From assembly GCA_963969495.1 (NCBI GenBank), contig OZ018330.1, positions 70,074,710 through 70,138,709 of the forward strand: a DNA stretch of 64,000 bases, in the 5' to 3' direction. The translations under genes were made by a program, and so were the position numbers. Below are positions 1 through 11,008 of this stretch, piece after piece; positions within the stretch are counted from its first letter, which is position 1, and each line of letters starts with the position of its first letter. The notes below the pieces were generated by a model. That model ran no database searches, was not told the origin of the DNA, and saw only the letters and a program-made list of their open reading frames with translations. Source of the DNA: Ceratothoa steindachneri (Eukaryota; Arthropoda; Malacostraca; Isopoda; Cymothoidae).

Positions 1-3000
1 AGACCGATCCTTGGTGCCTTCGTGCTTACCAGTGAATGTCATTTTGATCTTTATGTGTTTTTCATTATCCACGCGGAGGATTCGGCCCATAATGCGAGGG
101 GCGAGTGACGGTGCACTTATTCGACCGGAATCGTCCGCTCGCGAGGTTTCCCCGTCGATCCTAAAGTTTGAGGCTGATTTAGGCCCCGGGATATGAGAGG
201 GTCAAAGCTCCTTTTGTGACTCCTCTGAAGGGATTGGAAGCCTTCACTTCTGTTCAAGATGTCTCCTTCTGCACAATTTCGCTTGGTGAATTCCGCAAGG
301 GGATAAATTGGGCACTTTTCGGTTTCTGTGCTCTTTTGGCCTAATTCTCCTTAGGAGACTTTTGAAAGGCACTCTCCTGCTCCACCATATTGGGGGTGAG
401 GAAGTTTGCTATCGCATTACTCGTGACTTCATATTTATTCATCTCTCCTCTTCCATTTTTTTCTTTTTCTTCTGGTGTCTCCTTTTACACCCGAATAGCT
501 CTTCCCCGTTGGCTTACACAAGTTTTCTTTTCTCTTTCAATAATTAACCCCCCCTCCTCATCAATGGATGCAGCTATCTTAAATTCACTCGGTCTCAATC
601 CTGTATTTGGCCCCTTCCTGTGTCGTCTGTGTGCGCGTTAAGGTTGTATGTCATTGGCGCTCGCATTTTTCATACACGGAGTCATGGACGCTTGCGTTCG
701 GAGCGCTTTTAACCTCCTTATTCTTCCTACACCCCCACCAATACCACTCCCCAGATGAACGTGGGAACAAAATCGCTGTTCTGTGAGGGGCTTGGTATTG
801 AGGGCCCCACACCCGTTCAGTAGTAACTTGAGATCTACATTGGTGTGGAAGTGTTTCATAATTACCCGCTTTCCATTAGGTTTCGCGGACGATGACCTGC
901 ACCATTTTGTCCAGGAATCGGCTGTGAACACGAGTAAAATGAACCAAATCTTGGTTGTGGTCATTTATTTTTGCGGTTCTGGCCCCAGTGCCTTTCAACA
1001 GGAGACGGGGGTAAATGCAAACAACAAGGAGTAAATAATATGCAAACAACAACAATAAAAAAAACATTTGACTCGTTGTTTTCCTCTGAAGGAATTCATG
1101 GGCGGCGTTGATTCAATGATTCCTGCCTTTGGAGAAGAAATTGGCGTTTAATAATGCGGGCATGGCGATAATTGTGGGGAAAACGGGATCACCGAGACAT
1201 AAATTAAAGAGGGGTCATCTTTAAAATTAAATTGAAAGCGAAACCTATCGACGGCTTCTCCCGCAAAAGGTTTGCAAGGAAAGATCTGTAAAGCGAGCGG
1301 TGAAGATGAGGAAGTGCAAATGGGTGGTGTCAACGAAGGTGAAAGGTGATGCGTGAAGGAAAGGCCTATGGCAGCAAGACACTGCCACCTGAAAAGACAA
1401 GGACGGGACCGTTACCTCACCCTCCACCCCACCCTACTACCACCCATAATTCCCGATGCCACAGACCCCGGGAATAGTGCTACCACCCGGAGGAAGAGAC
1501 AGAGTGAAACAGACACGGAGAGAAAAGAGAGAAAAAGACAAGCGGAAAAATTCTTTGTCATTGCACCCAAGCCCTCGGTTATTTCTCATATGAATGCAAA
1601 GTTGCGAAGATGGTCTTTATCCCAAACATGGGTACAACAACCGATAAACCAGCAAAGTTTGGCCTATCTCAAGCTGCCCGCAACAGAGTGTAGGGTGTAG
1701 CCGTGGTAAAGCAATGGTAAAGCTGCGGTTACACCTGAAATCTAAAGGAATGGAACGCCCTCTCTGCCTCAGGATATATCTTGCAAAGGGGTATCAACTG
1801 TGAGATTGACCAACATGTTGCAAGCAGCTGACATCTGACTTTCTTTCTAGATCTATCCTTGCATACTTTCCATGGAGATCCCCTGGTTGGTCGAATTTTT
1901 ACGGAAAGCTCTCTTTATAAATGAATGCGCCTTTGTTTCATTCTTTCTTGGGATGCAAATAACTTCCATGGGAAGTAGAAATATGGCTTCAGAAGGATAA
2001 TTTTCAATTGGGATTAGATTCTATAGTGTGATAAAAAAGTTAGAGTAAGATTATATGATGGAACGCCGGCCATATATCGACATCAAAGATTTTACAGGAC
2101 TAGAATTTAAACTCAGCCGGATTCCTTGAAGAAAGCATGAAAGCAGTCTCATCCCATTTAATTATCTTAAAATAGCTTGAACAAAGGCCAGGAAATGTGA
2201 AAATTTAAATCTTGACAAAACTAGGGATGGGCAAACTTTTCGGAGCAAGTGCTGGATGAGACTTTTGAGAGTAGATCGCAGGCCGGAGTGACAAGAATTA
2301 TATTCAATGTGCTCGATGGATAAGGTAGACAAGAGAAGAATGTCATTGAGGTGGCGGTCGCTGAGCTAGGAGCGAAGGGAAACTTCATGTACTTCGTTTT
2401 GGAGAAGAGCTGCGATGCGTTGAACACGCCCAATGTATTTTGAAAATATCGTAGAAGGGAGTGCGAGGTCGATGAAGAAGTACATTAGAGAAAAGGTGTG
2501 GAACTCCGCCTTCAGGTCATCGTTGCACTACAGCTCCAACAACTCCGTCCTCAAGTCAACAAAAAAAGCATGTTTTTGGATGCTCGTTACTTCATATATA
2601 CCTTTTCACATAAATTAACACAGATTGGGACAAATTGCACTAAACCACCCAAAAAACGTAATTATCAACTTTTCTTGTACTCCAGAATCTACTTAGAACA
2701 TGAACTTAATGAAATAATGATGCCATTCGGACGTCGTATATTAAACCAATCAGCTACTAGCAAACTTTGCGAGGAAAATGGCACCTCTGCGGGCAAGTAC
2801 ATTTCCCCCTCGATAAAAAACGCGAGTATAGGTAGGGTATAGGCATCCACAGTTGAAGGTGTGGTACATGTTTGAGCCCGCAAGTTAAGGTCTCAAAATA
2901 TAAATGAACTTAAAAAATGAACTACAACATACGTGGCTCCGCAACAAATGTATACCCGCTTTAAAAGTGATTAATACCACCTTTCAATATGTAAGTCCAA

Positions 3001-3700
3001 AGGACACGGGCGTCTCAGGATGACGGGGTGAGGAGGAGCGCTGAGTTGACAAACAGCATCTGGACGGATGGATTACAATGTCTGCCCATCAGGCTGGTAA
3101 GCCCGATCTGGCCTGCGGGCGATGTTTTGCCCGACTTAGGTTTGAAGATAACTTCATGCATCAAAAAGTAGACGAACCGACCCTCGAACAGAATGTTCTA
3201 GAGTTAGTTTTGATAAATGAAGAGAGATTAGTATCAAGTATACACTTTAGTGAAATACATGAAAACAACGATCACAATATAATTCTATTCAATCTAAATA
3301 TTCCAATTTGGTTCTCTTAGGGCTCGCTTAAACCATTTAAATTGAAATACATTTTTAAACGTTGCAAACGCCCAGGAAATTTATAATAAATTTCAGCATT
3401 AATTTTTCACTATACTCGTAAATAACTAAATAGTGTGCTGTAAACCTAGAGATTCAAATAAATGAAATCAGGGTTGTAGATAAATAGTGAGATAAAAAGT
3501 GCAGAAGGTAACATAAGCGATTGTAGAAACTTTTGAAAACCAGCAATTTTGTCAAGAATCGAAACCGAAAGCTTTAATATTGTCGTCTTGTCAAACACAA
3601 AATAAGAAAAGCAAAATCAAATATGAAAAATAATTTTCATCGTTCTCAAAACATGTGCTCAAGCGATTTTATGGATAGATATTAAAATAATCATAGGCAA
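1..3700. other. No recognised gene
   Basis: Only short unsupported open frames occur here. None shows a recognisable domain, and I see no long repeat. The stretch is moderately AT-rich with a few short direct repeats, for example the repeated octamer tgcaaaca near 1014-1045. Confidence 0.6.
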
Positions 3701-4010
3701 TTAGAGAAAACATCGGCCATCTTCATGATGCCTTAGAACTCTTTTGGGAGGGTTCCGACCACGCGGAAAAGACATTGTATGAAGATTTTGCAAATGATTA
3801 TTTCGTCAAATACAAATAACTTACCTACACCAAAAAATATAGGCAGAAAATGAAATGAGTTTACCTATTAAAAAGATACAAAATTCCAAAGAACTAGGGT
3901 CCTATAAATTCTATCTAATACACCTTTAATGAGTTAGAAAATGAACTGATAAAATTTCTTTGTAAAGTTTTCGAAAATTCTATTAGCGAAGAGATAGTTT
4001 TTAAGGAATT

Positions 4011-4393
4011 CATGGACTAGCCTTCCAACAGTTGTGATATAAATCCAATAGAAAACTCGTTGAACTTCCTGAAAAGAGATGCTTATGCAGATGACAGGCA
4101 ATTTAACAGCTAAATGACCTTTAGGAAGCCATCCAAGATATTACAAAGAATGTTTCTGCTGATTGCATTTAAAATTTTACTTGAGCAGTGGACAGCAGAT
4201 TATTCAATGTTATTCAGAATTAGGGTTCCTTTGTCAAATAGCTCTTGAACAGTTCCTTTTTAAAATTAGGAAATTTCTAACTTTCACTCATTGTATTTCT
4301 TACAATTAGTTATATAGGTGGCTTAAACATGTTATTATATGATGTGTTTATACATGTAAGTATAAAACTATGTATTCCTACTAATTAAAAATC
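4011..4393 (+). pseudogene. Tc1-like transposase 3' fragment, copy 1
   Basis: This stretch matches the downstream copy at 4634-5025 base for base over long parts, starting at catggact and ending at the shared actaattaaaaat. It corresponds to the C-terminal catalytic part of a Tc1-type DDE transposase (the Asn-Pro-Ile-Glu-Asn block) plus the 3' flank. Stops and indels make it non-coding. It is a partial duplicate of the next entry or the remains of a second insertion. Confidence 0.6.
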
Positions 4394-4404
4394 TTCCATT
4401 GGGT

Positions 4405-4800
4405 TGTAATTGTTGAAGACAAGCTACTAGGTCATTTCAAAGTGGATGATGGACTAAAAATTGATTCGAAGGCCTACTGCGAGTTCCTGGAGAAAAAGAT
4501 TCTACCTTGTTTTAAGATACGGCCAGTGAAGATGAGGAAGTCATTTGTTTTCAAGCAAGATAGTTCCCGTACTCAAACCTGTAAGTTCTCTAAAAATTGG
4601 TTATAGTGGAAAGGATTTGTAGGAGACTCAATCATGGACTGACCTCCCAACAGTTGCGATCTAAATCCAATAGAAAACTTATGGAACAACTTGAAGAGAG
4701 ACGTGGATGCAGATGGAAGGCAATTTAACCACGAAAATTACCTTTTGGAAGCCATCCAAGAGGTTGCAAAGAATGTTTTTATCTTTCATAACTTTTACTT
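4405..4800 (+). pseudogene. Tc1-like transposase relic, copy 2
   Basis: Conceptual translation with frameshifts gives a block around KKILPCFKIRP, then a Phe-Lys-Gln-Asp-Ser segment that corresponds to the second catalytic Asp, then DLNPIENLWNNLKRDV near 4650-4710, which carries the third catalytic Glu. This order and spacing are those of Tc1/mariner DDE transposases, which cut and paste DNA between TA dinucleotides. Several stops, including TGA in the Pro-Pro block, make it dead. No N-terminal helix-turn-helix part was found upstream. Confidence 0.7.
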
Positions 4801-5025
4801 CACCAGTTGACAACAGACGTTAAAAGTAATTCAGAAGGAGAGTTTCTTTGGACACTCGCTCCTGAACAGTTCTTATTTAAAATTATGTTTTAACTTATTT
4901 CCTTACATTGTATTTCTTAAAATTACTTCATATAATTCGTTAAACTTGTTATATAATACTTTGTTATTATATTTGTTTATAGATTTAGGTTGAAATTTTA
5001 ATGCCTTACTACTAATTAAAAATAG
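4634..5025 (+). repeat. Direct duplicate of 4011-4393
   Basis: About 390 bp of diverged direct repeat, offset by roughly 623 bp from copy 1. The pair spans the transposase 3' end and an AT-rich tail that finishes with the same actaattaaaaat in both copies. Confidence 0.7.
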
Positions 5026-5279
5026 TCAATAGTAAAATAGTCAATCAAACAACAATTTCTTCTATTTTGGTCTCATATGGCATTTAGATTCTACATATTC
5101 GCATCATAATTTATGTTAAAGATTGTCTTAACTCAATGATAAACGCTACCAAAAACTGAGGCTGTTTTAAGAAAGCTTTGGCTCTCTTTAATCCTCCATA
5201 ACCCTATATTTTAAGAACGAGATTTTCTGAAGGTTTGAATAAGATTTTATCTTTTAGTTTGGTTGTCACGTAAGTAGAC

Positions 5280-5450
5280 TTAATTTTTTTTATAAAAGTT
5301 ATTTCTAATAATTCCTTTATAATATAAAAAAAATAAAATGGTAAAGTTCAGAAATAAATATAAGTATCGAATTTTTGTGACTTTTTTAAAACTAAAAGAA
5401 TTACAAATGGTGAAGTTGAAAAAATTTATTCAAATTTTGGCATGGAAATT
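5280..5450 (+). repeat. Relic related to the hAT flank at 31775-31960
   Basis: Short blocks such as agaattacaaatggt followed by aaaaaatttatt recur in the same order at 31775-31850, inside the ZMYM1-like hAT element. This suggests that the segment is non-coding sequence from a related, decayed hAT copy. The match is AT-rich and only moderately convincing. Confidence 0.35.
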
Positions 5451-5512
5451 ATTATAGCAAATTTAGATGGAGAAAAGAAAAAAAGAATCATGATAGGCCG
5501 TAGGGCACAGAC

Positions 5513-5626
5513 CGAAGAAGAAGAAGAAGAAGAAGAAGAAGAAGATGAAGATGAAGATTAGGATTAAGATGAAGATGAAGAAGAAGAAGAAGATGAATGT
5601 GAAGATGAAGATGATGAAGAAGAAGG
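5513..5626 (+). repeat. GAA/GAT trinucleotide repeat
   Basis: Imperfect triplet repeat of gaa and gat units with a few substitutions. It could be read as an acidic Glu/Asp run, but a TAG and a TAA lie inside the GAA-phase frame, so no coding role is supported. Confidence 0.9.
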
Positions 5627-5806
5627 TTGTTCAGGGTGTTAAAATAAAGAGTCTATAAGGGGGATTAAAAAAGGCGGTTAGGATTAGCAAAGTAGGCCGT
5701 AGGCCACCCCTCCGCAGGGGTGCCTGTGTAACCAAGCTCTTCCTGTTAAGGAAGAGAACAGCGGCTTGTTTTCTTATATAATTTCTTGAATCCTTTTATT
5801 TCAAGA

Positions 5807-5968
5807 GATAGAATCAGGGAGCATCTGATAGAATAAGGGAGCATCTGATAGAATCAGGGAGCATCTGATAGAATCAGGGAGCATCTGATAGAATCAGGGA
5901 GCATCTGATAGAATCAGGGAGCATATGATAGAATCAGGGAGCATCTGATAGAATCAGGGAGCATCTGA
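5807..5968 (+). repeat. 20-bp tandem repeat, eight units
   Basis: Eight head-to-tail copies of gatagaatcagggagcatct. Only two single-base variants are visible (one aataag, one gcatat), so the array is young compared with the decayed elements beside it. It ends within about 10 bp of the RT relic that follows. There are no spacers, so it is not a CRISPR array. Confidence 0.95.
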
Positions 5969-5974
5969 AGTTAA

Positions 5975-6660
5975 ATAACTTAAGTGACTCAGAGCACAGC
6001 TTTCTACGCGGACGTTCATGTTTAAGTATTTGCTTGATTTTTCCACGAAAGCTGTAGTTGTGGTAGATATCGATTTCAAAAAGGAGTTCAACGCCGTTAC
6101 ACATAAAAGACTATTAATAAAGGTAAAACCGCACGGATTTGGGGACAGTGCAGTAAAATGGATTAATAACTCGCTGAAACTCCCTCGGCAGAGAATTATT
6201 GAAAGTGGAAATAGTTCACCATTGGAATCGGTCTCAAGCGGCGTTCCTCTCATATCTGTTTTTAGACCTTTGATTTTCTTATTATATATCAACGATCTTG
6301 ACACCAATTATTATGCGAAATTTCAAAATTGTCTCATGGCTCGAAACTAGGTACTAGGGCAAAATATCATAGTGACTGTGAAAACCTGCGAAACGACTTG
6401 GAAGAGTCGTCAAATGGTCCAAAAGATGGCGGAGGCAATTCAACGTAGACAAATGTAAGGTAATGCACATATTTCATAATAATCCCCGAAGTAAAGACGA
6501 CGATATATGTGGTCAAATTTTAACCTGTCAACATGGAAAAGGATTTAAGTATCTTAATCTCGGGTGCATATTTTTTTTAAACAATGTACTGAAGCGTCAC
6601 AAAAAGTCAAATAGGGTTCAAGATACATGACTAGGCATTTTTGCGTTTATATCTAAAGAT
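5975..6660 (+). pseudogene. CR1-type LINE reverse transcriptase relic
   Basis: The segment begins with an LSDSEHSFLRGRSCL block, the usual start of the CR1-clade RT domain. An open stretch at 6018-6350 then has VVVDIDFKKEFNAVTHKRLL (motif A with its Asp), a SGVP block (motif B) and LLYINDLD. After frame changes near 6350 and 6400 the match goes on with VKWSKRW and FNVDKCKVMHI at about 6410-6475. The Tyr/Phe-Ala-Asp-Asp catalytic motif is not recoverable. Endonuclease and C-terminus are absent, so this is a fragment, more diverged than LINE A elsewhere in the window. Confidence 0.8.
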
Positions 6661-6675
6661 ATTGTTTTTGCCTTA

Positions 6676-7840
6676 AACGGGGTGATCCAGGAAAACGGAA
6701 CCCATAAAAAAGCCACCACATATTCTAAATATTTTATTTCTTTTTTAAAAACTATATATCATTACAAATAATAGAGTTGCAAGTTTATTATAAATTACAT
6801 TTTAAATGACTTCTAAGAATGTTTACAATATTGCTCAGTTATAAACCGAAACTGTTTCATGAAGTCATCTTAAAGGCCTAGTTAATACTAGCCTATAAAT
6901 TCCATTTAACGCTTTTATTTTATTTTTAATTTAAAAACTAGGGCCATATGAGTCTAGAAACTTGAAACTATAGTCTTTCGATTGATGTGCAAGATTTTAT
7001 AAGAGAACCTATACTTTAAGAGTTACATGGTTATTTTAAGAATTCCTTGTGTGGAGGTTAAATGGTCACTTTAAGAATTTCATAGTTTTCTTTTGTGTCC
7101 CATTTTCCTTCATCGCCCTATATAAAGCCTTTGCATGATTTCATTCGGAGTACCTGGAGAAGTTCTGGTTTCCGTATAAGAGAAAAAAACTTTGTAATAT
7201 TGCAACGCGTCGAGCGGTGATATTTTTCTAATAAAGGGGAAGTCTTTAAAGAAAGTAGCAAATGTTGAAGAATTTAAAATATGGAGTATATATAGCCTTA
7301 GTTAGATCCTCCTATAGACATTAACGCCGGAAGGCAACGCATATGTGAGCTTTGTGGTTGGAATGGCGCGCAATTGTCCAATGGAGCGACGAAATTAATT
7401 CCTGAATTTGGAAATAGATCGTACGAAAAAATACCGAGATACCTCAATTTGCCTTCATTGACCAACTAATTAATCTTTAAAATACTAAACGATTTTACAA
7501 GGGTAAATTTTAAGTGAATATTTGAAATAGAAAACCGAGTGGCCACTGGAAATAATACAAACTTGAAAAACTTGCTTAGGGATGCTGATAAAGCACTGCA
7601 GTAAATATGTTTAGGAGTAGAATAAATAAACTTCACTTTAAAATATAACTTTGCTAAAACAAGACCCCTTCGGCCGGACAGTAAAGGTGATAAAGAGAAA
7701 TATGGACACATCGTACCATCAACAAGCAAGACAAGGAGAGACGGAGATCGTGAACACCATAACCATCAAACGACCCATCTTTAATGAGGCAGAGGTTGCA
7801 GGTGGTTTAAGATTGTAGAAGCCCAGTTTCACATTTCAAG
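6676..7840. other. AT-rich stretch without a recognised gene
   Basis: No supported coding region. The block ggtgatccaggaaaacggaa at 6681, followed by cccataaaa, resembles the terminal sequence of the small element at 17011-17280 and may mark another copy. The part just before 7850 may include upstream PLE sequence, but no RT motif can be read. Confidence 0.4.
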
Positions 7841-7850
7841 AGTAAGTAAG

Positions 7851-8303
7851 TTGAAAACAAAATTCCTTCATGTCTTGCCTGCATTACCTCCCAGACTGTC
7901 GACCCACTTCAACCCCAAACCCTCGCTACAACCGAAACAAAGGACACATCTGATATATGAATACACATGTAAATTAGGAGACTGTGAGCTCCTACCTAAT
8001 TCGTATATCGGCATGACCGAAACCACTCTCTCAAGAAGAATGTCATACCATCTGAACAACGGTGCACCTAAAAAACATACACAAGAAATACACGGAACAT
8101 GACTCAACCGAAAAATTATAGAAGAAAACACCAAAATTTTAGACTATGCTCCCAACAGGCGCCAACTGCTCTTCCATAAAGCTATATATATCCAAGAGAA
8201 GCAACTGAATTTATACATACAGTCTAACTACAATGAAATCCTGCCCAGCGCAAGAAAAGCGAACAGAAGGACAGGTGTACTCAGAGCTGCCCCTAGCCAC
8301 TAA
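7851..8303 (+). pseudogene. Penelope-like element, GIY-YIG endonuclease domain
   Basis: The C-terminal part of a PLE protein. PLEs couple an RT to a GIY-YIG nuclease that nicks target DNA. Visible landmarks are LIYEYTCKLGDC (the VYxFxC Cys block of PLEs), then SYIGMTETTLSRRMSYHLN (the YIG half and conserved Arg and His), then HTQEIHG. After a TGA at 8100-8102 the same frame continues with LNRKIIEENTKIL and IYIQEKQLNLYIQSN, the conserved Glu and terminal Asn, to a stop at 8301-8303. Only this in-frame stop breaks the domain. The RT half is missing, so the copy is 5'-truncated. Just downstream is a hammerhead-like motif, as known for PLE terminal repeats. Confidence 0.8.
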
Positions 8304-8472
8304 TCCCCTCTGGCAAGCAGCTTAATCCCCCCCTCCTTCTCTGACTACCTACTTCTCCGACCGTTTATCACCTGGATCCAACCTGCCTATACGTGTATAG
8401 CTTCGTTCGTAATTTTGTTAATACATTTTGTAACATATATAAACTGAATACTTTGTAATAATTCCCCATTGT

Positions 8473-8513
8473 AACTCTGATGATGGTACTCGATGTATCG
8501 AAACGCGTCAGTT
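8473..8513 (+). ncRNA. Hammerhead-ribozyme-like motif of a PLE
   Basis: All core elements occur in order. Stem I 5' strand aact is at 8473-8476 and core ctgatga at 8477-8483. Stem II is ggtac/gtatc (8485-8489 with 8495-8499, one G-U pair) closed by loop tcgat. Then come gaaa (8500-8503), the short self-complementary stem III acgcgt, cleavage site gtc at 8507-8509 and stem I 3' strand agtt (8510-8513). The extra T at 8484 is non-canonical. Type I hammerheads with very short stem III are known from PLEs. The motif lies about 170 bp past the GIY-YIG stop, which fits that setting. Activity is untested. Confidence 0.6.
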
Positions 8514-8656
8514 AAATTAAAGAAAGTGCTAAATTACATAAATTAACTTCGGTACGCTTATCCACAGGTTAAGCAATGAAGAAAAGGCATACAAATCGAG
8601 AAGATTGAAAAAATAATTATTAATTTGAAACTAGCGGTGGCTTTTAATAAAACATG

Positions 8657-8661
<5 letters not shown>

Positions 8662-8713
<52 letters not shown>
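8662..8713. repeat. TA microsatellite
   Basis: Uninterrupted TA dinucleotide run of about 52 bp lying between the PLE 3' end and the piggyBac transposase. Confidence 0.97.
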
Positions 8714-8716
<3 letters not shown>

Positions 8717-8904
8717 CACAAGTTCACAAACAAGCACACTGTATATATTTATATTCATATAGCACACACAGGCATGCACTCATTCACAGACGCACTACAC
8801 ACACCTACACATTTGCCATAGTTTCCAAGTGAACTTGCGGTATATGGCTGCACTCGCTTTTTATAGTGGTTTTCCCAGTAGGCCTAGTCCACTTCGAAGA
8901 ATCT

Positions 8905-10684
8905 TCAGCATGTTGGGCATACACATGTTGTCATTTTTTTCCTGTGAGATGGACAGATGCCTTTCTGGTATTTGTCACATTTACATCTACATACTTTGGG
9001 GCGCATTTTACATCGCCCAAGACGATTTGCACTTTTCTCCATAGTAGTGCAGGTTGTTGTAGATAGGATAAAGCCCAAAATTTCAGCAGCTTCTTTAGAT
9101 CTCATCTGCATTCTTTCTTTATTTGTTTCAAACCTCTTCTGGACAGTCAGTCGGACAAGCAATTTTGCTAAGTTTTTCAAAAACACTTTACGTGTATTTT
9201 TTTAACAATCCTTTTTCATGAGTAGAAAAACGTTCAGTGCAGCAATATCCACCGTATTGTAAAAAACAAGAAACAGCCAACGAACGTATTTTCTCCTGCA
9301 AGTGAACTCTTCTATGTTTTCATCAAACTGTTCAACTCCCATTTTGCCAAAGTTGTAGTCTAAAATCAGTGCTGGCTTATTGACATGTTCAGAAATACAC
9401 TCATTCCCAGCATGAGAAGAGCTGAGGAGGATGACAACCTTATTCTTTTCGGAATGTAAGAAGCCAACATTATTTTATTATGATGGTCATAAGTAAATAA
9501 GGTTGAATGCACTTGCCTGTTTTTATTTCTGAGAGTTGTATTCTGATTATCCCAAGTAAGGTGAGTCTTTTCTGAAGCAGTGAAACAGCTAGGCTTTGCA
9601 ATGTAAAATCATTATCTGTAACTATTTCACGTCCTGAAATTTCCTAATGCTTGCACAATTGTAAAAAAAACATTTTTCCCAAGTTGCCGCTGGACCGGAA
9701 TTTCCTTGTTTACCTCTGTAGATCATAGAATTTAAAGAATATCCAGTGTCAGATTCACATAACCAAAATATTTTAAGACCATACTTTCTTGTTTTTTGGG
9801 GTATATAAGTGCGCCTGGAATGCGTCCTCGGTAACCAAGAAGCTGCTCATCTAGAGTCAATATGTCTCCCAGTATGTAAAGTTTTAAGAGGTTCTCATTC
9901 AATTCATGACATACTTCGCTAATTGCAGCAAGCCGATCATTAGGTAATCTAGTTTGTCGATCTCGGTAGTTATAAAATCTTACAGTACGAAGAAAAAACC
10001 AAAGCGATTTTGAGACATAACAGCACGATATTTCAGTTTACCATCAACCGGATCCCATAGGTCATCAAGAGCCGTAAAGTTATGACAATCGGCTCCTGAA
10101 TACAAGATAAGGCCTAGACATGCTTTTACTTCATCCACTGTTAAAGGAATCATGTAATAGTATATTTTCTTTCCATCTTTACGAATTTCACACCTTACAT
10201 CACTAACCTTCTTATTAGTATATCTTTGTATGTTCAGTAGCATATTATCTGTGGTAAACAGATCAAAAGCTTCAGCTTCATCATTTGGATGAACAAGGTT
10301 CTTATGCTTAAAATAACAAAGGTTACGATCACGTCGTTTTGTGGTGAAAATGGGACTTACAAAGGCGTCACTCGAAGCCTCTTCAGATGCCTGAGGTGAA
10401 TTGTTTTCTTTATCGTCGCTTGAACTTGGGTCATCGCTGTCCGTTAGGCCCACCTCCCTGAAGAACGGAATATTACCCTCCTCGCCATCTGGGTGATAAT
10501 CTGTATTGTCTTCACTCATAATATCTTCAGATGAATCGTATTCGTTATCTGATTCACCATGATCAAAATTGATTTCTTCAGCATTCGGCTGAGATAAAAT
10601 ATAATGATCGTTCAGTCTCTTTACAGGTGCTCCTCCCGACATGGTTGGGTCAGTACTAACTCTAAAAATATACGTAACTTCCAA
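8905..10684 (-). pseudogene. piggyBac-type transposase, decayed
   Basis: Reads from 10684 down to 8905. The N-terminal open part (9980-10684) has a long acidic Ser/Asp/Glu region and then a typical piggyBac entry (PLTVDEVKACLGLILYSGA). The middle (9187-9980) is readable only with frame changes and stops, and includes LTLDEQLLGYRGRIPG around 9820-9870, the block with the first catalytic Asp. Later blocks KPALILDYN and FGKMGVEQFDENIEEF match the family. The C-terminal part (8905-9186) ends in a Cys-rich domain of the CKMRPKVCRCKCDKYQKGIC type, as piggyBac transposases do. These enzymes excise and insert DNA precisely at TTAA. Frameshifts make this copy inactive. Confidence 0.85.
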
Positions 10685-10984
10685 ATCTCATGAAATGTTG
10701 GTTGCCACTTCGTAATTACTATTTCAAACAGGCGTTTCAAAATGTTCTGTAAATTTATGCATGAATAAAGAGCTTGTGCGCCATTATAAACAAGATGTAA
10801 CAAAATTTTGCATGCATAGGGATAAGGTACCCCAACCAAATAACAACAAAGTTCTGTATCAATTATATGTTTATTCTGTAGAAATAAAGTAAGTAGCTTC
10901 ACTAACATCATTTGAAAACCATTTTCTACAAGAAAAATTATTAACGTATTTAGAGTGAAAAACAAAAAAAATTTAACAAAATGT

Positions 10985-11008
10985 TTCACACATATGGATA
11001 AGGGTTAA
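10985..11008 (-). mobile_element. piggyBac terminal repeat and TTAA target site
   Basis: Read on the minus strand from 11008 this is TTAACCCTTATCCATATG, that is, a TTAA followed by a CCCTT-type piggyBac end. It lies about 320 bp upstream of the transposase start. Directly outside, gypsy gag sequence begins, so the TTAA marks the insertion joint. No matching opposite end was found left of 8905; it may be lost in or beyond the TA repeat. Confidence 0.7.

Noticed and set aside
2221..2883. Short frames suggesting a hAT or other transposase
   Set aside because: Looked at both strands; no family motif could be aligned with confidence.
5807..5968. Possible CRISPR array
   Set aside because: The units are directly adjacent with no spacers, and the genome is eukaryotic.
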